DNA of 64,000 nt, from contig NZ_UNRA01000004.1 of the NCBI RefSeq assembly GCF_900537075.1, positions 62,001-126,000 on the forward strand, given 5' to 3'. Below are positions 26,245 to 34,433 of this stretch, one piece after another. Below the pieces are notes generated by a model. That model searched no databases. It was not told the origin of the DNA and was given only the letters and a program-made list of their open reading frames with translations. Position numbers and translations under genes: made by a program. The stretch comes from Tropicibacter sp. Alg240-R139 (GTDB taxonomy: Bacteria; Pseudomonadota; Alphaproteobacteria; Rhodobacterales; Rhodobacteraceae). The stretch's first letter is position 1, and the number at the start of each line of letters is the position of its first letter.

Positions 26245-29200
26245 TTAGCTTGCAACTCCTTCGAGCTTTGACCTTAGGGAAACCATACTCAGTTCCTGTG
26301 AAATTGCCAACGCTTCGGCTTCCAGTTGAAACGCCCGCCTTGTATCACTCGTGCTCCCACGACCTCTTAGGGCGGATGCATACGCCGCTTTGCTGTGTGC
26401 AATCCAGGGCGGGGACTTCATGCGTGTGTCAATCTCAATCGCCTTCTGGAACATCCTTTCAGCTGTGTCCCAGTCCCGCAATACTGCAGCCAGATTGCCC
26501 AATCGCCGGGCTGCCGCGCCGGTGCATACTGTCGTTGCCCCAGCCGTGATTGTCAGATCTTCGTAAGGTTTGAGCAAATTGTAGATCGTCTCTGCATATT
26601 CCAGATGTTCCACAGCGACGCAGATGTCCGAAAGGTATGATAATGTTGTCGAATACATTGCGTCCGGTGGCAGAACGAAACCACCTTCAGCGACTTCGTT
26701 CAGAATACGCCCGGCGTGATCCCTGAACCCCAGTTCTGCGGCAATTAGGCCAAAGCCCGGTTTCCAGGCCACATCTTCGGGGCTTTCCGTCATCAACCGC
26801 TTCATAACCGATGCAACTTCGTGCAGGCGGCTTTGCTCGCGGCGGATCGTGAACATTTGAACACCAAAGACACCTTCGACATGCTTGCCGTGTGTTTTTC
26901 GACCGATGTTCACGGCCTCTGTCGCGTGCAGTTCAGCCTGGTGAAAATCACCTTCCATGATCGCAACCATGGCTTGTGCGTGTTTTTGAACCCAGTAAAG
27001 CTGTAGATGATTGTCCTTGGTCGATATCTCGGTCAGACGTTCGAGCGAGCGGTCCATCAATTGACGGTCGGCCATTTCGGCCCCAACAAACAGGCTGAGC
27101 GTCCGGTTGCGCCCCTGGTCAATAGTGCCTAACTTTTCGGCGACCTGATGCATTGCTTTCAGATTTTCACGCCAGTTCTGCGCCTCGCTTTCCTTTCTTG
27201 CCACGAAAGGTGCCCCAAAATGCATCATCATGACAGAGAACTGAGACTTGTGGTCACCTAGGCGCGCTGCCAGTTCCATCGATTGCTGTCCATAGCGCGT
27301 GCCTTCGACAAACTGACCAACGAACATATAGGCGCGTGCAAGCTGGCTCATCAATCTGCATTGGCGAACCTCGTCGCTTGTCGGCAAATCTTTCAGCACG
27401 TCTCGGCAAAGCCCAATGGCCTCGCCGTATCGCTCGCTCGACATCATGCACGAGTCGGCAAAGTGATGCGCAGCATCAGCTGCGAGTTCCACATTGCCGA
27501 TTTCTTGGGCTGTGTCGGCGGCTTCTTTCAGGATTGAAATACCCTCGGGCAACTGGCCCAGACTGTCATGGCTACGTCCAATCAGGATTTTGCTCTTGAT
27601 CGTCTCAATGCCTGTCTCAGATGTCAGCTCTTCTGCAGCTTTCATAGTTTCGTGGGCGTTGACCATCGCCTCTTGGCTCGCGGACCGGGCCAGCGCCATT
27701 TCGGCCGCAGAGTGCCACCGGTCGAAAGCAGCACTCCAATCTTGAGCTTCTGAAAGGTGTCGGGCGACCAACTCGGGGCGGCGTTCAATTTCTGCCGAAC
27801 GTAGTTGTGTCAAAGCACGGGCGACGTTCGCATGCTGTTCTCTTCGGGTAGAGCCCAACATAGAGTTGTAAGCGGTGTCACGGATGAGAGCGTGCCGGAA
27901 CACGAAATGCCCCCGGTTGTGGCCGCTTTCATAAACCAAACCCGTGCGAGACAATTCTTCCAGGCGGGATTGAAGGTCACCCTTGTCAATTCCCATCGCT
28001 GCACAAAGCAACGTTGGTTCGAATTCACGACCGATGACGGAACCGGATAGAGCCGCCTGTTTGGCCTCTGGTGTAACCGCATCAAGACGGGCCATCAGCG
28101 CACCTTTCAATGATGATGGAACGTTGACTTGCCGCTGTTCACCGGCCTCGACGAGTGCCCTTGTCAATTCTTCTACAAACAGGGGTATACCGTCGGTCTT
28201 CTCTACAATCGCGGCGATCAGTTCGTCGTCAGGTGTACGTCCTGTAATTCTGCACACCAGGTTAGATACATCGGCTGTGTCGAACCGGCGCAGTTGTAGC
28301 GTTTGAACATGTGCGTCGCCATCGTCGCGGACCAGTTCCCAGCCGGGCCTGTGGGTTATCAGGATCATCAAGGGCAGGTCGGCGCAGATTGCCTTGAAGC
28401 GATCCAAAAGTGCTTGCGTAGATGGGTCGATCCAATGCGCGTCTTCGACGCACAGGATAACAGGGCAAACACTTGACCGTACCTGCACTGTTTGGACCAA
28501 AGTTTGAATTGTGATGTCGCGCTGTTCTTGCGGCGACAGGTCGAGCACCTTTCGCGCGGGAGCGCTACGTGGTGCCACCAGCGCTGCGAAGGCGGGCAAA
28601 ACCTGATCCACGTTCAAGCCATCACGGGTTTCCAGCACTTTCCGTACGTGTTCAAGGATTTGGTCGTCATCAAAATCCGGCTCGACACCGGCGTCTTGAG
28701 ATATTCTCTGGGTGACTGGATGGAAGGGGCTACTGGACAGGTAAGGAGAACAGTTCAGCCTTATGACGTCGGCCATGCCATTTGCAGCCACTTCGGAAAG
28801 GATGTCTTCGGTCAGCCTGGATTTTCCGATTCCGGCTTCACCAGCCAGCATGACAACTTCCCCGTGACCATTTTGGGCGCGGTGCCATGACTGTAATAGG
28901 ATACCTTTTTCGTAATCCCGGCCAATCGTTTCTGTAACGCTGTCGTTCCTATGAGCCGCTCGAAAGCGGCTTTCCGCGCTGTGTTCCGCGATCACCCGCA
29001 ACAATGTTCGTGGCTCATCGAACCCTTTCAGGTGGGTTTGCCCGAGAGACGAGCACTCGAATACCCGACGCACGGCGGCTTCGGTTTCTTCTGCCGGCAA
29101 GACAATCGTGTTGGGTTCTGCGAGCTCTTGAATTCGTGCGGCGAGGTTGACGATCGGACCGGTCATGGCGCCTTCTTCGTAAGTGTTTTCGCCAATTGTG

Positions 29201-29844
29201 TCGCCAACCACGACGTCACCGCTTGCGATGCCCAACCTGGCCGACAGGCGCTCACCATCTGGTGCTTTGAGCTCATGGACTCGTCTGATGGCTTCAAGAC
29301 CGGCTTTAACTGCGCGGATTGCATGATCCTCGTAGGCCGTAGGCCAGCCAAAAAACACAAGAAGGCCATCGCCCAGATATTTCGCGACGTATCCACCATA
29401 CCTGCTCACGGCTCCTGCAACGGCATCCTGATAGGTCTGGAGCAACTCTCGCATGTCTTCGGGATCAAGCTGATTGGTCAGTTCGGTGGAACCAACCAAA
29501 TCTGCGAACATGACTGTCAGATGGCGCCGTTCAGCGGTGCCTTTGGTTGCGGGGCCTCCAATTGACGGATGTTCTTCTGGTCGAGCATTAGGGTCGGGTG
29601 TTCGGTCATTTTCTTCCGTCCGAAGGCTTGGTGCAGAACTTGATCTTGGCAACGCTTGCCCATCAGTCAGCTCTTGAACGGCGGCCAAAATGATTCTTCG
29701 ATGGCCAAGGCTAACCCCCAGCTCCTTAAGGTCGTCGTTTGTCAAAAGCGGTAAGACGCGCGCGTCGACGTCATTTTCCGCAAAAGCGTCAGTGTACTGA
29801 CCTAGTTTGAGATCTCTCAGCCACTTGCTAATATCGTTTACCAT
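26245..29844 (-). CDS. SAM domain / class III cyclase / AAA ATPase / TPR signalling protein
   Basis: The 1199-residue protein begins with a SAM domain (about 5-62; WLRDLKLGQYTDAF and DLKELGVSLGHRRIIL), used for protein oligomers. Residues about 110-285 form a class III cyclase domain with FADLVGSTEL, AKYLGDGLLVFFG (both Asp and the base-selecting Lys kept) and NLAARIQ. A STAND/AAA16 ATPase follows with Walker A GEAGIGKSR (about 335) and VILCVEDAHWID. The C-terminal half (about 650-1199) is TPR-like. All cyclase residues visible are canonical, so it probably makes cAMP. It appears to head an operon with DUF4242 and the broken FAD oxidase. Confidence 0.88.
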   Translation of the reverse strand: MVNDISKWLRDLKLGQYTDAFAENDVDARVLPLLTNDDLKELGVSLGHRRIILAAVQELTDGQALPRSSSAPSLRTEENDRTPDPNARPEEHPSIGGPATKGTAERRHLTVMFADLVGSTELTNQLDPEDMRELLQTYQDAVAGAVSRYGGYVAKYLGDGLLVFFGWPTAYEDHAIRAVKAGLEAIRRVHELKAPDGERLSARLGIASGDVVVGDTIGENTYEEGAMTGPIVNLAARIQELAEPNTIVLPAEETEAAVRRVFECSSLGQTHLKGFDEPRTLLRVIAEHSAESRFRAAHRNDSVTETIGRDYEKGILLQSWHRAQNGHGEVVMLAGEAGIGKSRLTEDILSEVAANGMADVIRLNCSPYLSSSPFHPVTQRISQDAGVEPDFDDDQILEHVRKVLETRDGLNVDQVLPAFAALVAPRSAPARKVLDLSPQEQRDITIQTLVQTVQVRSSVCPVILCVEDAHWIDPSTQALLDRFKAICADLPLMILITHRPGWELVRDDGDAHVQTLQLRRFDTADVSNLVCRITGRTPDDELIAAIVEKTDGIPLFVEELTRALVEAGEQRQVNVPSSLKGALMARLDAVTPEAKQAALSGSVIGREFEPTLLCAAMGIDKGDLQSRLEELSRTGLVYESGHNRGHFVFRHALIRDTAYNSMLGSTRREQHANVARALTQLRSAEIERRPELVARHLSEAQDWSAAFDRWHSAAEMALARSASQEAMVNAHETMKAAEELTSETGIETIKSKILIGRSHDSLGQLPEGISILKEAADTAQEIGNVELAADAAHHFADSCMMSSERYGEAIGLCRDVLKDLPTSDEVRQCRLMSQLARAYMFVGQFVEGTRYGQQSMELAARLGDHKSQFSVMMMHFGAPFVARKESEAQNWRENLKAMHQVAEKLGTIDQGRNRTLSLFVGAEMADRQLMDRSLERLTEISTKDNHLQLYWVQKHAQAMVAIMEGDFHQAELHATEAVNIGRKTHGKHVEGVFGVQMFTIRREQSRLHEVASVMKRLMTESPEDVAWKPGFGLIAAELGFRDHAGRILNEVAEGGFVLPPDAMYSTTLSYLSDICVAVEHLEYAETIYNLLKPYEDLTITAGATTVCTGAAARRLGNLAAVLRDWDTAERMFQKAIEIDTRMKSPPWIAHSKAAYASALRGRGSTSDTRRAFQLEAEALAISQELSMVSLRSKLEGVAS

Positions 29845-30068
29845 AACCCGATCATGCTGAGATAACGGGAGCTAATCAAGAAAACGCTACAGAAGCATGC
29901 TTTTCGCTTGTCTGGCATAGGTCGGATTCGGGGGAACGACAAACGTTGCAAAGGCCGATGTGACCTTGGTGCTTTGTGGTCGGGGTTGCGGCGGTCAACG
30001 GTTCGACGTTAGCGCCATTTCGCAACGGTTTTGGGATCAAACACCTAGTGCGCCAAATTTGGTGATGA

Positions 30069-31157
30069 TCAGCGTGTGGCGACGTCCACGCGCGCCACGG
30101 CGACGGCCTTGATGACTGCGTGCACCTGCGCTCCGGGTTTCAATGACATCGCCTCGGCCGAGCGCCGTGTGATGCGAGCAAGCAAGAAATCAACGCCGCA
30201 TTTGATTTGTATGATCATGCCAGGGCCGCTGCCCTGACGCAGGGATGTGATTTCTCCGGGCAGAATGTTGAGCGCCGAAATATCCTTGGGGTAATTGCGC
30301 GCGACGATGATGTCGTGCGCCAGGATACGCACGCGCGTTGCACTGCCTATTGGTTGGTCGATCTTTGGCAGGAACAGCCGCCCGCCTGATACGCTGAGCT
30401 CTGTTAGCCCATCGGGGTGGTGGGTCCGCACCGTTGCGGGCAGGATCGAACCGGCCTCACGCAGACCCAATTGACGCACTGTTGCCGGATCGGACAGCAC
30501 CTGTTCGGCCGGGCCCGCCTGAGTGACACGGCCACCGTCCAGCATCACCACCGATGTCGCCAGACGCGCCACCTCGGCCACCGAATGGCTAACATAAAGC
30601 GTTGGGATGTCAGTATGCTCGCGCAGATTTTCCAGAAATGGCAGAATTTCCTCTTTGCGGGCGCTGTCCAACGCCGCCAGTGGTTCGTCCATCAACAACA
30701 TCCGCGGGCGCGACAGCAGGGCGCGGCCAATGGCGACCCGTTGCTTTTCACCTCCTGAAAGCGGTCCGGGTCTGCGATCAAGCAGGGGGGCGATGCCAAG
30801 CAGGTCAACAACCTCGTCAAACGAGGGGCCACGGGCATCGGGTGGGGCATAGCGCGCGCCGTACATCAAGTTCTGGCGCACCGACAGATGCGGAAAAAGC
30901 CGACCATCCTGAAACACATATCCCAGGCGGCGCTTGTGCGGCGGGATATTGATCTTCATTGCCGTGTCAAAGATCGGTTCGCCATCCAGGATAATACGCC
31001 CCTGATCAGGGCGCAAAAGGCCGGATACGGCGTTGACCACACAGGTTTTTCCGGTGCCCGAGGCCCCAAACAAGGCCGTGATGCCACGGGGGGCCTCAAA
31101 GCTGACGTCCAAAGAGAAGTCGGCCAATTGATGTTGCATTGTCACGGACAAGTTCAT
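30069..31157 (-). CDS. modC: Molybdate ABC transporter ATP-binding protein
   Basis: The 362-residue protein energises molybdate import. Walker A is GASGTGKTCV (near 30), the ABC signature LSGGEKQR and Walker B LLMDEPLAALD follow. A C-terminal MOP domain of about 65 residues (LPGEITSLRQGSGPGMIIQIKCG) binds molybdate and lets the transporter sense it. It overlaps modB by 4 bases. No Mo box is visible upstream of modA. Confidence 0.95.
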   Translation of the reverse strand: MNLSVTMQHQLADFSLDVSFEAPRGITALFGASGTGKTCVVNAVSGLLRPDQGRIILDGEPIFDTAMKINIPPHKRRLGYVFQDGRLFPHLSVRQNLMYGARYAPPDARGPSFDEVVDLLGIAPLLDRRPGPLSGGEKQRVAIGRALLSRPRMLLMDEPLAALDSARKEEILPFLENLREHTDIPTLYVSHSVAEVARLATSVVMLDGGRVTQAGPAEQVLSDPATVRQLGLREAGSILPATVRTHHPDGLTELSVSGGRLFLPKIDQPIGSATRVRILAHDIIVARNYPKDISALNILPGEITSLRQGSGPGMIIQIKCGVDFLLARITRRSAEAMSLKPGAQVHAVIKAVAVARVDVATR

Positions 31158-31852
31158 GAGCCCGACACCCGTTTTCTGGCGCGCCGCGCAAGCAATTCGG
31201 ATGCAATCAGCGCCCCCATCGCAACAATCACCGACACGATCACCAATCGTAATGCGGGGCCTTCGCCCCCAGGCACCTGCAGGAACGTGTAGATTGCTGA
31301 TGGCAGAGTTTGGGTTTGGCCAGGAATGTTCGAGACAAATGTGATGGTCGCGCCAAATTCACCCATCGCTTTGGCAAAAGCCAGCACCACACCGGTGATC
31401 ACCCCCGGCAGGATCAAGGGGAGTGTAACCGTTGTGAATACCGACAGGCGCGAGGCACCCAAGGTAGAAGCCGCCTGTTCAAGCTTTGGGTCCACCGCTT
31501 CGATCGCCAGACGAATGGCCCGAACCATCAGCGGAAAAGCCATGATCGCAGCGGCCAGAACTGCCCCTGTCCAGCGGAAGGCCAATATCAGGCCAAATGT
31601 TTCTTCCAGCCAGGCCCCAACCGGACCGCGCCGTCCAAAAGTCAGCAACAAAAGATACCCGGTGACGACAGGTGGCAGGATCAGTGGCAAATGGACCAGA
31701 CCGTTGAGAACCTGATGCCCGCGAAACTGCCAGCGGGCCAGAGCATAGGCGGTGAGCGTGCCAAATGGCAGGCTCAACAAAACGGCCCAGAACGACACTT
31801 TTAGAGACAGCGCTACGGCTTGCCATTCTTCCGGGCCGAACCAATCCATCAT
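31154..31852 (-). CDS. modB: Molybdate ABC transporter permease
   Basis: The 232-residue inner-membrane protein has about five membrane segments and the coupling motif EQAASTLGASRLSVF, which docks to ModC. The start at 31852 is chosen since its ATG overlaps the modA stop (ATGA); longer in-frame starts extend into modA. Confidence 0.93.
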   Translation of the reverse strand: MMDWFGPEEWQAVALSLKVSFWAVLLSLPFGTLTAYALARWQFRGHQVLNGLVHLPLILPPVVTGYLLLLTFGRRGPVGAWLEETFGLILAFRWTGAVLAAAIMAFPLMVRAIRLAIEAVDPKLEQAASTLGASRLSVFTTVTLPLILPGVITGVVLAFAKAMGEFGATITFVSNIPGQTQTLPSAIYTFLQVPGGEGPALRLVIVSVIVAMGALIASELLARRARKRVSGS

Positions 31853-32634
31853 TGCGCGTCCCCGACAAGACCAAAACCGTGCGCACGAAAAAGGTCGCCC
31901 GCTTGGGGTGATTGCAGATGGTCCCAAAAGGCGCGTGCTTCCGGGGTTTCGCCGTCGCGCACCAGGGCGACGGGATAGACAATTTGACTGTGAGATTCCT
32001 GAGGGAAAAGCCCCAAAAGCTTGACCTGATCACCGGTCGCCGCATCTGTTTCATAAACGATGCCCAAAGGCGCTTCGCCCAATGTGACCAACCGCAGGGC
32101 TGCGGTCACATTGTCGGTCTGAGCCAGCTGGCTGCGAACCTCGTCCCACTGTCCCAAATATTCTAACGCTTGCTGCCCATAAATCCCGGCCGGTACAGCC
32201 TGAACCAGGGCGATTGCCAGCCGATCGTCGCCCAGGGCCTGGATAAAGGACGCACCGGGCTCAGGTGAAAGTGTCAGGTGGCTGTCTGCGGGCGCGATCA
32301 GGGCCAGCCGGTTCGTCAGAAGATCGCGGCGGGTGCCATCCGCCAGCAGACGGTCCGCTTCCAGCGCGTCCATCCAGGCGGTATTGGCCGACAAGAAAAC
32401 CTGCGCCGGTGCCCCATGCTGAATCTGGCGGGCCAAGGCAGAACTACCAGCATACGATAAATCGATTTCTTGACCGCTTGCCGTCTCATAGTTTTGCGCA
32501 ATTTCGTCGAGGGCGGGCTTTAGACTGGCGGCGGCAAAGACGGTGACACTGTTTGCCAGCGACAAATTGGGCAGGCAAAGCAACGCGGCACAAGCCAACG
32601 TGAGCCCCCGAACGTTCCGCAATGGGTTGGCCAT
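31849..32634 (-). CDS. modA: Molybdate-binding periplasmic protein
   Basis: The 261-residue protein has a signal peptide (about 1-28, ending SLANS) and the ModA motif FAAASLKPALDEIAQNYE, whose Ser binds molybdate. Later YAGSSALARQIQHGAPAQVF is equally typical. The ATG at 32634 has AGGA six bases upstream, which excludes earlier methionines. First gene of modABC. Confidence 0.94.
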   Translation of the reverse strand: MANPLRNVRGLTLACAALLCLPNLSLANSVTVFAAASLKPALDEIAQNYETASGQEIDLSYAGSSALARQIQHGAPAQVFLSANTAWMDALEADRLLADGTRRDLLTNRLALIAPADSHLTLSPEPGASFIQALGDDRLAIALVQAVPAGIYGQQALEYLGQWDEVRSQLAQTDNVTAALRLVTLGEAPLGIVYETDAATGDQVKLLGLFPQESHSQIVYPVALVRDGETPEARAFWDHLQSPQAGDLFRAHGFGLVGDAQ

Positions 32635-32730
32635 GGTTTGTCCTGTTTCCTCGCCCGGGTTGCCCATCAAATATGGCAAGCCAAAGGAAAGAGATGCAAG
32701 AGCAGGGCGCAACAAAGACAGCAGTCGTGA

Positions 32731-33606
32731 TCAGGGGGCAATCAGGGTGACGCCGGGGATGCGTTGGATGGCAAAGACATCCTCATCGTAGATGTCGGTC
32801 AGTTCATCTACCAGTTCTTCGGTCCATCCTTCGAGGTCAAGTTCCTCTTCGACCTGATCTTCGATTGCATATTTGTCAAGGAACGCAGCAATGACGCGGC
32901 GTTTCTGCATCTCTGTCAGTTCGGGGTGCTGATGCAGGTATCCGCGAAAGCGAGTCATGCCTTCGTTGCTCATGATGTCTGAAAGCAGCGAAAAGCCTCC
33001 GGTCATCTTAGTGCCATGCTCTAGCCCTGCGAAATCCCGCATGATCTGTCCCCAGATAAGCGGGGTGTCTTCGTTGCACCAAACGGTAATCGGTATGTCA
33101 GGCACTGTGGAGCGCAAACGCTGAAACATTTCTGACCAGCGCAGGTTCAGCGGGTTGGTGGTTTCCGCGACCTCTTTGAGCCGCGCCGGCGATGCCTTGG
33201 ACAAAAGTGCGGGAATGTAACTGGCTGGATTCCGGATCGCCATAAAGACTTCGAGCTGATCGAATTTGAACAGGTTGCGCAGTTGACGCAAGCGCACGTC
33301 AGCCAGTGGAAACAACGTATCACCATCCAATGAGAACCGCCGAGACCCAAAGAAATGAGGATTGGACAAGAGCATTCGATCAGCCGCTTCTTCGTCCAGA
33401 ATGGCATCAATCAGGACATCGCGCGCGTCGTCGGCCGGATCAGCCGTTTCCATTGCGGCAAAGGCCTCTTCGAACAGGTTGCGATATTTTCCGGGGCCGG
33501 GCACGGCAATGCCGCGTTTTCCAAAAGGCTCTTTGTTGTATAACATGCATTTCAGCAGACGCTCATCATCCGTTGCATGTGCGCCGGTGTGAAAAGTAAT
33601 CTGCAT
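32731..33606 (-). CDS. Conserved hypothetical protein, possibly sulfotransferase-like
   Basis: The 291-residue protein is not recognised by name. It starts with ITFHTGAHATDDERLLKCM and holds FMAIRNPASYIPALLSK in the middle. This layout, a loop near the N-terminus and an RNP..Y segment about 125 residues later, recalls the phosphate- and 3'-phosphate-binding parts of PAPS sulfotransferases, but the P-loop-like motif is not convincing. It has no signal peptide or membrane segment. It lies 96 bp from modA and may be a separate unit. Confidence 0.6.
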   Translation of the reverse strand: MQITFHTGAHATDDERLLKCMLYNKEPFGKRGIAVPGPGKYRNLFEEAFAAMETADPADDARDVLIDAILDEEAADRMLLSNPHFFGSRRFSLDGDTLFPLADVRLRQLRNLFKFDQLEVFMAIRNPASYIPALLSKASPARLKEVAETTNPLNLRWSEMFQRLRSTVPDIPITVWCNEDTPLIWGQIMRDFAGLEHGTKMTGGFSLLSDIMSNEGMTRFRGYLHQHPELTEMQKRRVIAAFLDKYAIEDQVEEELDLEGWTEELVDELTDIYDEDVFAIQRIPGVTLIAP

Positions 33607-33989
33607 TGCTGTCGATACTGCCTCTGAAAACTTCCAACGTTGACTATGAGTTATCGCGTTGCTTCGGTGCAGTCAAACGGGTTGCAGATGTAGGGCGTTG
33701 GTCAGGATGCGCGTTGCGGTGACGTCGACCGGGTTCGGGGCATCATTATCATCGCAGCAAGAAGATAACTGCGACGTTGGGTGTGATGGCCGTCTTGCCC
33801 ATACCGGCGCGCCAGCTCGACCGCCCGAGAAAGTCAGTACGCTCATGCGGGACGGATCATCGGCGTAATCACTAATTTTCGAACCTGCGCATTATTCGAG
33901 GTCAAGGATGCATTCTTGCCAGAGCCGTTCTTGAACAGACAACCAGATCGTCATTCGCGATGTGACGTACAGTGAAGTTCTGGGAAAAA
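33607..33989. other. Intergenic stretch before tRNA-Glu genes
   Basis: No gene is supported here; a short plus-strand frame (33659-33868) looks like chance. I see no repeat or strong terminator. Confidence 0.5.
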
Positions 33990-34064
33990 TGGCATCCCGT
34001 AGGGGAATCGAACCCCTCTTTCCAGGTTGAAAACCTGGCGTCCTAACCGATAGACGAACGGGAC
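33990..34064 (-). tRNA. tRNA-Glu (anticodon TTC), copy 1
   Basis: The 75-nt gene on the minus strand has anticodon TTC (complement of 34029-34031) in the loop TTTTCAA, T arm GGGGTTCGATTCCCC, and an encoded CCA at its 3' end. The acceptor stem starts GTCCCGT and ends ACGGGAT, giving a G-U pair at position 1-72. It is identical in sequence to the copy 277 bp upstream. Confidence 0.96.
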
Positions 34065-34266
34065 GCTCTTGGCGTGAGGGGGTATCTAATTAAGGCTGCG
34101 CTGCTGCGCAAGTGCCTTTTCCCAGAATGCGTAGATTTTTTCCCAGCGTTTGCGCGACACAGGAACGGCGAAATTTCCATATCTTTTTCAAAGGCTTGCA
34201 TGGGGACGCATGAACGCTGCGGGCCGCCAGCGGTAACGTGCTTGAAGATGCCGATGGGGGAGAAAA

Positions 34267-34341
34267 TGGCATCCCGTAGGGGAATCGAACCCCTCTTTCC
34301 AGGTTGAAAACCTGGCGTCCTAACCGATAGACGAACGGGAC
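34267..34341 (-). tRNA. tRNA-Glu (anticodon TTC), copy 2
   Basis: Identical to the copy at 33990-34064. The matching sequence extends some 15 bp upstream of the mature 5' end (GCTCTTGGCGTGAG in both), showing that the duplication includes part of the leader. This is the promoter-proximal copy; both could come from one transcript. Confidence 0.96.
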
Positions 34342-34433
34342 GCTCTTGGCGTGAGCGGGTATTTAGTTTCCCGCGCCCAAGTCCGCAAGTCAAAAAGTGC
34401 GGTTTAGTGAAAATACTTTGACCATCTACGGCC

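Noticed and set aside
32635-32730. Mo box or molybdenum-cofactor riboswitch before modA
   Set aside because: No ATCGTTATAT-type palindrome or structured leader was seen, and the gap is only about 96 bp.
33659-33868. Short plus-strand frame before the tRNA-Glu genes
   Set aside because: No ribosome binding site, no start context, odd composition.
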